Positions 1 to 9,435 of a stretch of 60,328 nt of DNA are shown here, piece after piece (the first letter of the stretch is position 1; the number at the start of each line of letters is the position of its first letter). The position numbers were made by a program, and so were the translations under genes. This DNA is from Novosphingobium sp. AP12 (GTDB lineage Bacteria; Pseudomonadota; Alphaproteobacteria; Sphingomonadales; Sphingomonadaceae): assembly GCF_000281975.1 (NCBI RefSeq), contig NZ_AKKE01000007.1, positions 1 through 60,328 on the forward strand. Direction: 5' to 3'. The notes below the pieces were generated by a model. The model was not told the DNA's origin. It saw only the letters and a list, made by a program, of their open reading frames with translations, and did no database searches.

Positions 1-903
1 CCCCCCCGCCAATAGCGGCAGGAGCAACATCATCACCACCTCGACCACGCGGTAGTTGAAGTTCGCCTGGCTGGAGACGCGGTTCTCCTTGGGAATGTCC
101 TTGTTCCAGCCCAGCTTCATCAGTTCGGGCAGGAGGTATTCCCGCTCCTGGCCGCCGCGCTGGCGGAACTTCTCGATAGCAGGAAGCTCGATCGGCAGGT
201 CGTGGCGCGTGAAGGAGAGGACGCGCGGCATCTTGCCTGGCATGTCCTGGATGATCTGGCCCTGTTCCAGCCGCAGGATGATGGTGTCGGGCTGGTTCTT
301 CAGCGCGAGGAAACGCCCTTCCCGCGCCGAGATCGACAGGACCTGGCCCTTCTCGTTGGAGACGCGAGCGAAGATGCCCATCAGGCGCTGGCCGTTGTCC
401 TGGCTCTCGTCGATGCGCAGCGCGATGCGGTCCTTGAGCGCGGTGAACTCGCCCACCTTGATCGAGGCGCCAAGCGCCCCCGACTTCAGCTCGTAGTTGA
501 GCTCCTCGTAGTAGTAGCGCGAAAGCGGCTGCAGGTAGCCGACGATGGCGAAGTTCGCCACGACGAGGACCAGCGTGATGATATAGGGCACGCGAAGCAT
601 GCGGGTATAGCTGAGGCCGACCGCGCGCATGACATCGAGTTCGCTGCTGGTCGCAAGCTTGCGAAAGGCGAGCAGGATGCCCAGCATCAGCCCCAGTGGG
701 ATCGCGAGGCTGGCATATTCGGGCAGCATGTTCGCCAGCATCTTGAAGACGACGCCGATCGGCCCGCCCTCGGTCGCGACGAAATCGAAGAGCCGCAGCA
801 TCTTGTCCATGACGAGCAGGGAAGCTGCCAGCAGGAAGATGCCGAACATCGGCATCAGCACGAGGCGCAGGATATACCGGTCGATGTCGTTGATGAACTT
901 CAA
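1..903 (-). CDS. lptF: LPS export ABC transporter permease LptF (partial, C-terminus beyond window)
   Basis: Inner-membrane permease that, with LptG and LptB2, extracts lipopolysaccharide and feeds it to the periplasmic bridge. Reading the minus strand gives KFINDIDRYILRLVLMP at the N-terminus, a first hydrophobic segment, then the family-typical stretch with PEYASLAIPLGLMLGIL and SSELDVMRAVGLSYTRMLR, followed by the periplasmic beta-rich domain (SISAREGRF, RVLSFTRHDLPI). The protein is still open at base 1, inside the next membrane segment (VVMMLLLPLLAGG). An in-frame TAG lies directly upstream at 906-904, so the TTG at 903 is the furthest possible start. About 300 residues are visible of the family's usual 380-410. 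Family call is firm; the TTG start is inferred. Confidence 0.93.
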   Translation of the reverse strand, partial: MKFINDIDRYILRLVLMPMFGIFLLAASLLVMDKMLRLFDFVATEGGPIGVVFKMLANMLPEYASLAIPLGLMLGILLAFRKLATSSELDVMRAVGLSYTRMLRVPYIITLVLVVANFAIVGYLQPLSRYYYEELNYELKSGALGASIKVGEFTALKDRIALRIDESQDNGQRLMGIFARVSNEKGQVLSISAREGRFLALKNQPDTIILRLEQGQIIQDMPGKMPRVLSFTRHDLPIELPAIEKFRQRGGQEREYLLPELMKLGWNKDIPKENRVSSQANFNYRVVEVVMMLLLPLLAGG

Positions 904-1106
904 CTAGAGCACTTTCCGACCGGTTTCGTCACTGAGCCGTCCCCCATGCGGCCCTTAACGGACGGGGCCGTGCGGGCAAAGCGATTTGTCGTGCCATGGC
1001 CAAATGACGAGATCCCCGCGCGCAGCCGCCCGCCATCAACTCGCCGGAGGACAAGGTCTACAACGTCGATGTTCGGGCAAGGTTTCCGCCGGACCGGCGG
1101 GAAAGC

Positions 1107-1535
1107 TTAGGCCTTTTCAAGCGTGCACTGGAGAGGGTGCTGGTTCTGCCGGGCGAAGTCCATCACCTGGTTAACCTTGGTTTCGGCGATCTCGTAAGGG
1201 AAGACACCGCAGACGCCGACGCCCTTTTGGTGCACGTGGAGCATGACGCGTGTGGCCTGCTCCAGATCCATGTTGAAAAAGCGCTTGAGGACCAGCACCA
1301 CGAATTCCATCGGGGTGTAGTCGTCGTTGAGCATGAGCACTTTGAACTGGCTCGGCTTCTTGGGCTTGGCGCGGGTCTTGGTGGCGATGCCGATCTGATG
1401 ATCGTCGCCGCTGCCGCGATCGGAATCGCCATCGTTCCCCGCAGCCGTGGTCCACACGGACGCGCTGAGGAGAATCAGGGGTTCGGAATCGGCGATCGGG
1501 GGAATCATGATGACCAGAATATCGTACCGGGGCAC
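1107..1535 (-). CDS. clpS: ATP-dependent Clp protease adaptor ClpS
   Basis: Adaptor that binds the N-domain of ClpA and delivers N-end-rule substrates to ClpAP in the cytoplasm. The C-terminal ~90 residues carry the ClpS core: [19 protein letters not shown] (substrate pocket with the [10 protein letters not shown] motif), [18 protein letters not shown], and [18 protein letters not shown]. The N-terminal ~45 residues are a low-complexity, acidic linker, as is common in alphaproteobacterial ClpS. The start is uncertain: GTG at 1535 gives 142 aa and ATG at 1508 gives 133 aa. Neither has a clear ribosome site. ClpA is not adjacent in this window. Confidence 0.93.
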   Translation of the reverse strand: MPRYDILVIMIPPIADSEPLILLSASVWTTAAGNDGDSDRGSGDDHQIGIATKTRAKPKKPSQFKVLMLNDDYTPMEFVVLVLKRFFNMDLEQATRVMLHVHQKGVGVCGVFPYEIAETKVNQVMDFARQNQHPLQCTLEKA

Positions 1536-1628
1536 CTGATAACAAGATGCCCCGGTCCATATTCTCGGATTTGGCGCTCCACCGGTCGGAAGAATCGCTT
1601 CATCCGGCCGGTTGGAAGGCCTCGCGGT

Positions 1629-2600
1629 TCAGAGCGAGACCGAGCGCGCCTTGTCCATGGCGATGCTCATGCGGCCAGAGATGGGCGCGAAAGAGTCGCT
1701 GAACAGCTTGAGCATGGCTTCGCTGTTCTTCGAGCTGTACGCCACGGCGCTGTCGAAGTTCTTGCGGACCATGTCGCCCTGGAGCTTGAAGAAGTCGGTC
1801 GGCGACTTCGCGGCGGCCAGTTCCTTGATGTCGCCGGTCATGGCTTCGAACGCGGTGCGGCCTTCAGCGACCAGCTCCGAGCCGATGCCTTGGACGCCTT
1901 CGGCCAGGATCTTGCCCGAGGCGACGACGGCTTCGACGTTGCCCTTGGTGAATTCGCTCACTTCGCCGAGCACCGTGGAGCTCTTTTCGAAGGCAGCCTT
2001 GGCCTTGGCCTGGGCTTCGGTCATCGCGTCCTGGAGACCGGCGAAGTTAGTGCTCATGTCCATACTTTTTTCCTCGAGCATGAAGTTGGTGAATAGTCCT
2101 GCGAAGACGGGCTTGGTTTTGGGTGCGGTCTTTAGTGCCGCCTTGGGAGTGGCCGCCTTCGGGACCGGGGCCGCCGCGAGCGGGGCCTTCACGTCCTTGG
2201 CAACCTTGATGACCGGCTTGGTCGCGACGACCATGGCCGGAACAACGGGAGCAACCGGCTTCGGCTTCGCTTTCGCGAGCGGCCTGGTCTTGATCTGGGG
2301 CTTGGGCGCCGGCTTCGCCTTGGGGGCGGGTTTGGCGACCAGGGGAGCCTTCGCGGCCGGCGCGGCTGCCTTGGCTACCGCAGGCGCGGGCTTCGCCGCA
2401 ACTTCCGGCGCCTTGACGGGTGGCACGGCGACCGGCTGCGGCGCTTCGGAGATGGGCGCTGGCTTGGTCTCGATCGGCTTTGCTTCTGCCGCGGCAGGCT
2501 TGGCGACCGCAGGCTTGGCTTTCGCCTCCCCTACGGGCGGCGTCGGCTTGGATGCCTGCTCTGCAGCGGGCTTGTCCTTTGTGTCTTCGTTGTCGGCCAT
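1629..2600 (-). CDS. phasin family protein with long Ala/Pro/Lys-rich N-terminal extension
   Basis: Phasins coat polyhydroxyalkanoate granules and limit their coalescence. The C-terminal ~140 residues are an amphipathic, alanine-rich helical phasin core (SEFTKGNVEAVVASGKILA, FKLQGDMVRKNFDSAVAY). Residues 1 to about 170 are low-complexity KPAPKAKPAPKP-type sequence, resembling histone-like tails; this N-terminal plus phasin arrangement recurs in sphingomonads. The ATG at 2600 (MADNEDTK) is chosen because sequence upstream of it is out of character. A second good start lies inside: ATG at 2063 is preceded by GAGGA with 7-nt spacing, and would give the bare 144-aa phasin. The PHA synthase gene is the next gene upstream on the same strand, supporting the granule role. 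Confidence 0.88.
   Translation of the reverse strand: MADNEDTKDKPAAEQASKPTPPVGEAKAKPAVAKPAAAEAKPIETKPAPISEAPQPVAVPPVKAPEVAAKPAPAVAKAAAPAAKAPLVAKPAPKAKPAPKPQIKTRPLAKAKPKPVAPVVPAMVVATKPVIKVAKDVKAPLAAAPVPKAATPKAALKTAPKTKPVFAGLFTNFMLEEKSMDMSTNFAGLQDAMTEAQAKAKAAFEKSSTVLGEVSEFTKGNVEAVVASGKILAEGVQGIGSELVAEGRTAFEAMTGDIKELAAAKSPTDFFKLQGDMVRKNFDSAVAYSSKNSEAMLKLFSDSFAPISGRMSIAMDKARSVSL
2061..2075 (-). promoter_or_regulatory. internal ribosome-binding site and ATG within the phasin gene
   Basis: On the minus strand GAGGA (2075-2071) precedes ATG (2063-2061) by seven bases, in frame with the phasin coding sequence and exactly at the boundary between the Pro/Ala/Lys tail and the phasin core. This is stronger than anything seen before the longer ATG at 2600. 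It may allow a second, shorter phasin to be made, or it may be the only real start. Confidence 0.45.
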
Positions 2601-2875
2601 GTCTGAAAAATCCAGCCTTGGTGAGAACTTGAAACCTCTGGGCTTTAGCCCGCTTCGGCAACTAACAACGATTCGCACAAACCGTTGCTGCGGTGCAAAA
2701 TAGGTTTTTGCATAAGCGAAGTCAACTATCATATGTTGCGTTGCACAAAAATGCTGCAGTGCACCATGAGGTAAGCGCAGGGGACTTGCGCAGCTTAATA
2801 CACCCTCGATTGCTGCAGTGTGTCATTGCCTGCGGCCGAACGCCGGTGAAGGGCAGATCATCGCAAGTTCTGGGG

Positions 2876-4738
2876 TCAGCGACAAGCCACGTAGCGCCCT
2901 GGCGCGTCCTCTATGACAGGGTCTCCGCGTCCTCCGGGCTTGCGCTTCCCGCGCGAGGGCACCACCGCCGGAGCGAGTGCGCGCAGCCACTCGGCCCAAT
3001 GCGGCCACCAGCTGCCGGGATGCTCGCTGGCACCGGCGATGAAGTCGTCCAGCGTCTCGGCGCCGGCGTCGTTCGTCCAGTATTGGTACTTGCCCGAGGA
3101 TGGCGGGTTCACGACGCCGGCAATGTGACCGGACCCCGCGAGCAGGAACGTCGCCGGCCCGGTGAGATAGCGGGTCAGCTTCCAGACGCTGCAGGGCGGC
3201 GCGATATGGTCGTCGCGACCCGCCTGGATATAGGCAGGCGTGGCGATCCTGTGCAGGTCGATCGGAGTGCCGCCCGCCTGGAGCGAGTCGGCGACGACCA
3301 GACGGTTGTCGCGGTAGAGGTCGCGAAGGTAGTCGCGGTGCCAGCGCGCCGGCAGGTTGGTGACGTCGCCGTTCCAGTGGAGCAGGTCGAAGGCGGGGTA
3401 ATCCTCGCCCTTGAGGTAGTTGTTCTCGACGTAGTTCCAGATCAGGTCGTTGCCGCGCAGGATGTTGAACGTCGCAGCCAGATAGCGCCCGTCGAGATAG
3501 CCCTCGGGCGAGAGGCGCCCCACCGTCTCGATCTGATGATCGTCGATGAAGTGCTTGAGGTCGCCCGCCTCCTCGAAGTCGACCTGCGCCGTGAAGAAGG
3601 TGGCGCTGGCGACCTTGTGCGCCTCTCCCTTGCGCGCCAGCACCGCCAGCGTTGCCGCCAGCGTCGTGCCCGCCACGCAGTAGCCGATGGTGTGGACCGA
3701 GGGCACGTCAAGCCGGCCACGCACGGCGTCGACCGCCTCGATCTGGGCCGCGATGTAGTCGTCCCAGACGAGGTCGGCCATCGAGGCGTCCGCCGACTTC
3801 CACGAGACCATGAATACCGTGATGCCCTGCTCCACAGACCAGCGCACGAAGCTCTTCTTCGCGTTGAGATCGAGGATGTAGAAGCGGTTGATCCACGGCG
3901 GGAAGATCAGCAGAGGGGTCTTCAGCACCTTGTCGGTGGTCGGCGTGTACTGGATCAGCTGGTAGAGCGGGGTCTCGAACACGACCTTGCCGGGCGTCAC
4001 CGCGATGTTCTCCCCCAGCACGAAAGCGCCCGCGCGGGTGTGGCTCATCTGCCCCTTGCGCATGTCGCCAAGCAGGTTCTCGAACCCGCGAATGAGGCTT
4101 TCGCCGCGCGTTTCCGCCGCCTTGCCCAGCGCCACCGGGTTGGTCAGCGGGAAGTTCGCCGGGCTCAGCGCGTCGACCACGGTGCGCGTCGCGAACTTGA
4201 GCTGCGCCTTGCGGCCCGGCTCCATGCCCTCGACCGCGTCGGCCATGCCAATCAGCTGTTCGCTCATCAGCAGGTAGGCCTGGTGGAGGAAGGCGAAGAA
4301 CGGCTGGCGGCGCCATTCGGGATCGGCGAAGCGACGGTCGCTGCGCGGCAGCTCCTGTTCCTCCGTCGCTCCCGCATCGGCCTTAAGACCCAGCCCGTAC
4401 TGGCCGAACACCGTATTGGCGAGTGCCAGCCCGTCGTTCCAAAGTTTCTGCTGGGCCTCGGGATTGGCGAGCGGCAGCTGGCGGAACACCGCTTCGGCCG
4501 TGGCGATCCACTTGACCGGATCGGCGAAGTGCGGCGGCTTGTCGGCACTGGCCTTGCCGAGCTGCTCGACCTGGAAGTCGGTCCAGATCGAATGCAGGCG
4601 CCCCGCAATTTCCGCCCACTGCACTGTCGCCTCGGCGCCGGGCGAGCCTTCCGCCGGGACCATCTGCCCGAACAGGGTGCTCAACCCCTGGATCTGGTCA
4701 CGCATGACGTCGCTGAAAAGATCGGCGTCGGTCGCCAT
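2876..4738 (-). CDS. phaC: class I poly(3-hydroxyalkanoate) synthase PhaC
   Basis: Polymerises (R)-3-hydroxyacyl-CoA into polyhydroxyalkanoate on granules. The 620-aa length matches class I enzymes. The N-terminal ~230 residues are the PhaC N domain; an alpha/beta-hydrolase domain follows. The lipase-like box is G-Y-C-V-A-G with the nucleophile at Cys354. The general-base partners are seen in GRDDHIAPP (Asp510) and GSGHIAGVVNPP (His538). The conserved PPWINRFYILDL and VSWK motifs are also present. It lies upstream of the phasin gene on the same strand, and is divergent from the aminotransferase across a 192-bp gap. The reading frame is complete and the active site is intact. Confidence 0.97.
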   Translation of the reverse strand: MATDADLFSDVMRDQIQGLSTLFGQMVPAEGSPGAEATVQWAEIAGRLHSIWTDFQVEQLGKASADKPPHFADPVKWIATAEAVFRQLPLANPEAQQKLWNDGLALANTVFGQYGLGLKADAGATEEQELPRSDRRFADPEWRRQPFFAFLHQAYLLMSEQLIGMADAVEGMEPGRKAQLKFATRTVVDALSPANFPLTNPVALGKAAETRGESLIRGFENLLGDMRKGQMSHTRAGAFVLGENIAVTPGKVVFETPLYQLIQYTPTTDKVLKTPLLIFPPWINRFYILDLNAKKSFVRWSVEQGITVFMVSWKSADASMADLVWDDYIAAQIEAVDAVRGRLDVPSVHTIGYCVAGTTLAATLAVLARKGEAHKVASATFFTAQVDFEEAGDLKHFIDDHQIETVGRLSPEGYLDGRYLAATFNILRGNDLIWNYVENNYLKGEDYPAFDLLHWNGDVTNLPARWHRDYLRDLYRDNRLVVADSLQAGGTPIDLHRIATPAYIQAGRDDHIAPPCSVWKLTRYLTGPATFLLAGSGHIAGVVNPPSSGKYQYWTNDAGAETLDDFIAGASEHPGSWWPHWAEWLRALAPAVVPSRGKRKPGGRGDPVIEDAPGRYVACR

Positions 4739-4930
4739 GGGCAGTCGCTCTCCTGGTTATCGGCCGGCTGGTTCTGCCTAGCCCCGCGCGGCCTGTCGAC
4801 CCCCGTTCGAACGCTTCGGCCCGGCAAAACACGCAACGATCTTTCGCCAGTCCCCATTTGCGCGGAACGCGGAATACCCTACAGGAGCCCGGCGGCCATC
4901 CTGCCGCGACGCATATGGATATCCGAGGTC

Positions 4931-6130
<1,200 letters not shown>

Positions 6131-6281
6131 GCCCTATACAGGCCCCAAAAGACCGGATTGTATGCGACACGAAGGTTTATGCCTTAGTAAGGCTGTAAGA
6201 TTCTACGTGTTGTCCCTAGGACCTAACTAACGCCATTGTTGCCCCCTATCGTATTGGAAAACCAAGGCTCGTGGGGGGCAC

Positions 6282-7016
6282 ATGGCGAACTATCATCTGC
6301 GCGGCGGCGCATATCATCGCTTTCGATGGATGGGGTCGGGACGGGTCCCCAGTCACTTCGACCTGAGACTATCGGGCTGGATACTCGAGGAAGCGGACGA
6401 CCCTTCGAGCGACTGCATCGTGCTCGCCCGTGCCGGTGAACCAGGCAGCGCCGAATGGCAGGACGTCCTCTCGTTTCCCGAAGAGGTCCGCCGCTTCATC
6501 CTGGTGATCGGGGCGGCCACCGCGCCGGAGCGTGCCGAACTGCTCAAGGCGGGCTTCGGCGAGGCCGTCAACGACGCGATCGAGCCGGGTGAATTCGAGG
6601 CCCGCGCCAGCAGGCTGGCTGAACTCACCCGTTGGTTGCCAAGGCACCGCCGGGTGGGCGATCTCGAACTCGACCTGCTCGCGCGCGAGGCTTACGGCTA
6701 CGGCAAGCCGCTGAACCTCAACCCGCGGGAATTCGCGCTGCTCTGGCGGCTGGCGGACCAAGCGGGCGAACCGGTCAGCAAGCAGAACCTCATCCAGGAC
6801 GTATGGCGCATGGGCTTCGTGCCCGAGACCAACAGCATCGCTGTCCACATGTCGCGGCTGCGGCGCAAGCTGGAGTTCGTGGGCATGTCCGGGGTGATCG
6901 CCACCGCCTGCGCCGGGGAATACTGCTTGCGCCCGCCAGAGCGGCGCGTGGGCGGCACGCCCGTGTTAGCGCCGTCCGGCGCCTTCCCGCTCCGGCCCGT
7001 GCTGGCGACGCTCTGA
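6282..7016 (+). CDS. orphan OmpR/PhoB-type winged-helix regulator with degenerate receiver
   Basis: A 244-aa protein. Its C-terminal ~100 residues are an OmpR/PhoB DNA-binding domain (RVGDLELDLLAREAYGYGK, LNPREFALLWRLADQ, SKQNLIQDVWRM, NSIAVHMSRLRRKL). The N-terminal half aligns only loosely with a receiver domain: LVIGAATAPERAELLKAGF resembles the beta4-alpha4 region, but no phosphoacceptor Asp triad or LSKPF-type lysine loop is visible. There is no neighbouring histidine kinase. It probably acts without phosphorylation. The target is unknown. Transcription regulator role is solid, regulation mode is inference. Confidence 0.85.
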   Translation: MANYHLRGGAYHRFRWMGSGRVPSHFDLRLSGWILEEADDPSSDCIVLARAGEPGSAEWQDVLSFPEEVRRFILVIGAATAPERAELLKAGFGEAVNDAIEPGEFEARASRLAELTRWLPRHRRVGDLELDLLAREAYGYGKPLNLNPREFALLWRLADQAGEPVSKQNLIQDVWRMGFVPETNSIAVHMSRLRRKLEFVGMSGVIATACAGEYCLRPPERRVGGTPVLAPSGAFPLRPVLATL

Positions 7017-7112
7017 CATACCCTAACCAATTTCCCGAAAGTCCGTCGCGACCCACGGGTTTTCGGGCGCCGATGTCGGTCCACCGGGGGGTAGGCCGGC
7101 ATCGGCATCGAA

Positions 7113-7646
7113 TCAGCCGCCGGCGCGGCGTCCGGCGAGAGCCGAAAGATCGGCGGGCGTGTTGATATTGGGTATCGGCACGGCCGTCTCGATCCGGCGC
7201 GCGCCGACGAGCTGCGCGAACCGGTGCATCGAATGCACGCCCTCGCCGTGCAGCAGTTCTTCCAGCGCCTTCGCCGAAGATGCCGGCCACAGCCCGATCA
7301 CCGGTTGCGCTGCCAGGCAGGCCGGCGCCGCGCCCAGCAGCGCCAGCAGGTCGCCGGGTAGTACCGCGGCGTCCACCCCGCAGGTCAGCACCGCCTCGTA
7401 GCCCTCGTCCTCAGCAAGGTGGAGTGCCGCCGCCAGTCCGCCCAGCGGACCCATGCCGGGACGCGGCCAGTCGGGCAGCGTCGGCGCAGGAGCCGTCTCG
7501 CGGCCGACCACTACGACATGCTCGCACCATCCCGAGAGCGCATCGACCGCCAGCGTGATCAGGGTATGCCCATCGAGCTCGGCCAGCGCCTTGTCGCTTC
7601 CGAAACGGCTCGAAAGGCCTCCCGCCAGTACAGCTCCGAGAATCAT
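7113..7646 (-). CDS. mobA: molybdenum cofactor guanylyltransferase MobA
   Basis: Attaches GMP to molybdopterin to form the guanine dinucleotide cofactor, in the cytoplasm. The 177-aa protein starts MILGAVLAGGLSSRFGSDKAL, the nucleotide-binding signature LAGGxSxRFGxDK. It continues with GPLGGLAAALHLAED and ends with PIPNINTPADLSAL, which matches the family's NINTPEDL C-terminus. The ATG at 7646 is chosen because it opens the nucleotide-binding strand and is preceded by AAGG; the longer open frame upstream is antisense to the tRNA region. It is convergent with the winged-helix regulator, and the tRNA-Cys follows upstream. Confidence 0.93.
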   Translation of the reverse strand: MILGAVLAGGLSSRFGSDKALAELDGHTLITLAVDALSGWCEHVVVVGRETAPAPTLPDWPRPGMGPLGGLAAALHLAEDEGYEAVLTCGVDAAVLPGDLLALLGAAPACLAAQPVIGLWPASSAKALEELLHGEGVHSMHRFAQLVGARRIETAVPIPNINTPADLSALAGRRAGG

Positions 7647-7854
7647 GCGGCACGCCTTTCGCGAGAGGTGAGAACCTTGGGGAGCCCGCCAGCATAGCGC
7701 CGCCCACGTCCCGTTAGGAAGCACCCACGAACGGCCCGGTTCCCACGTCCGGCGATCGCCATCGCCGCGAGGCACGATATGTTTGCGACTATCCGCGCAA
7801 AACCCATTGCGCTCCCCCCGATCGATTGCTAGGCGCGCATTCCTCCACTCGGAT

Positions 7855-7928
7855 GGCCCGATGGCGGAGTGGTTACGTAGAGGACTGCAAATCCTCGCAC
7901 GCCGGTTCGATTCCGGCTCGGGCCTCCA
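7855..7928 (+). tRNA. tRNA-Cys (GCA)
   Basis: A 74-nt cloverleaf. The acceptor stem GGCCCGA (7855-7861) pairs with TCGGGCC (7918-7924), followed by discriminator T and an encoded CCA (7926-7928). The anticodon loop CTGCAAA has GCA at 7887-7889, flanked by GAGGA/TCCTC. The T arm is GCCGG-TTCGATT-CCGGC. The integrase gene begins 161 bp downstream and the T-arm/acceptor part is repeated at 29564, so this gene is the proposed integration target. Confidence 0.97.
7906..7921 (+). repeat. proposed proximal attachment site within tRNA-Cys
   Basis: TTCGATTCCGGCTCGG, the T-loop, 3' T-stem and first bases of the 3' acceptor strand of tRNA-Cys. It is identical to 29564-29579 in the same orientation. Tyrosine integrases commonly use this part of a tRNA as the crossover site, and here the tRNA stays intact on the integrase side. 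Confidence 0.6.
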
Positions 7929-7988
7929 TTTCCCTCTCCAGAGGCGTCCACGGACGTCCGGAGAATGGCTGTTTTCTGCCGTTTTTGC

Positions 7989-7997
7989 TGGTATAAT
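7989..7997 (+). promoter_or_regulatory. extended -10 promoter element before the integrase
   Basis: TG-G-TATAAT (TATAAT at 7992-7997) is an extended -10 hexamer in the gap between tRNA-Cys and the integrase start at 8090. No convincing -35 is seen at the usual spacing, which is tolerable for an extended -10. The gap is otherwise unremarkable. Confidence 0.45.
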
Positions 7998-8089
7998 CTC
8001 CACAACGATCCGGACAGGTTTGGCCGCATCCATGCCCTCTGATGGCCCGGATGATGGACTCCTTTCCGGTGATTCTCGGAGGTCCATCA

Positions 8090-9337
8090 ATGGCAGAGTC
8101 GACCGGAACAAAAGGCCTTACCGCAATCGCGGTCAAGAACGCCAAGCCCAGGGACAAGGCCTTCAAGCTGTCCGACCGCGATGGACTTTACCTTTTGGTC
8201 AAGCCAAGCGGCGTCCGCTACTGGCGGATGAATTACCGCTTCGGAGGTCAACAGCGTACCTTGTCCTTCGGCCGCTGGCCAGAAGTCATGCTGAGTGAAG
8301 CACGCGACATGCTATTGGAGGCGCGGCGCATGCTGGCCAAGGGCATCGATCCGCTTGAACAAGCGAAGCTGGAAAAGATCGCGAAATCGCTAGCCGCAGG
8401 CAACACCTTCCAGTCCATTGGGGATGAATGGATCGCCAAGATCGAAACCGAAGGCGCCGCCCCCATGACCGTCAAGAAGGCGCGTTGGCTTTTAGGCAAG
8501 ATCTATCCATCGATCGGCAAACGCCCGATCGGCGAGATATCAGCGCCGGAACTACTACTTGCCCTGAAGAAGGTCGAGGCGACCAAACGATACGATATCG
8601 CAAACCGCATCCGAACCGCATGCATTCAGGTATTTCGCTACGCTATCGTTAGTGCCCGGGCTGGGCGAGATGTCGCGGCTGACCTGCGTGGGGCCCTCAT
8701 CACGCCTAAGACAAAACACCGGGCGGCCATCACCACCTCCGATGAGGCAGGTGCCCTGCTGCGCGCGCTCGACGATTATGATGGAATGCCCCTCACCCGA
8801 ACGGCGCTCCGATTAATCGCGCACGTTTTCGTCCGCCCTGGTGAGCTTCGCTGGGCTGAATGGCAGGAGTTCGATCTGGACAAGAAGGTGTGGACCATTC
8901 CAGGCCACAAGATGAAGATGGGCGTCGCGCATTCCGTACCCTTGTCCGCTCAAGCGATCGAGATTCTCGGTGAAATCGAGCATGACGCGAGTTAAAGCCC
9001 ATTCTTATTCCCGTCATTGAGGTCCCTGTCTCGGCCGATGTCCGACAATACCCTCAACGCCGCGCTCCGTAGGCTTGGGTACGCAAAGGATCAGATGACC
9101 GCACATGGCTTTCGAGCCTTGGCGGCAACCCTGCTCAACGAAATGGGGATCTGGAATCCGGATGCGATCGAGCGCCAGTTGGCGCATGCAGACGGCAACT
9201 CCATCCGGCGAGCATATGCCCGCGGGCAGTATTGGGCCGAGCGGGCGAGTATGATGCAGCATTGGTCGAATCACATTGACCAAATGCGCAGCGGAGCCAA
9301 AATCACGAGACCTCGTTTCGGCCACAGCGCTTCGTAG
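8090..9337 (+). pseudogene. tyrosine-type integrase (DUF4102/phage integrase family) interrupted by one in-frame stop
   Basis: A site-specific recombinase of the tRNA-targeting P4/CP4-like group. The start at 8090 (MAESTGTKG) has GGAGG seven bases upstream. The N-terminal arm-binding domain (DRDGLYLLVKPSG, RYWRMNYRFGG) and core-binding domain are followed by the first catalytic Arg in FVRPGELRWAEW. A TAA at 8993-8995 (codon 302) ends the frame after GEIEHDAS, but the same frame continues as SPFLFPSLRSLSRPM and carries the rest of the catalytic domain: TAHGFRALAATLL (His-x-x-Arg), the LAHADGN segment, and the Tyr nucleophile in ARGQYWAER. No frameshift is needed, so a single base change to TAA explains the break. 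The truncated product would lack His, Arg and Tyr and be inactive. Confidence 0.9.
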
Positions 9338-9435
9338 GTGGTAAGCGCGCATTTCGTAGCACGTTGCTTCCGGAGGCAGTGCAGCCATCATAGTTGACGC
9401 TGGACGAGACAGGCCATCGCAACGACGTCGGCGGG

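Noticed and set aside
905..930. GACCGGTTTCG near the lptF start considered as a sixth LacI operator
   Set aside because: It shares only the ACCGGT core, is not symmetrical, and lies next to an unrelated gene.
2693..4930. Plus-strand open frame running on into the aminotransferase (1145 codons)
   Set aside because: Up to 4930 it is the antisense of phaC, with Arg/Val-rich unlikely protein; the true aminotransferase starts at 4931.
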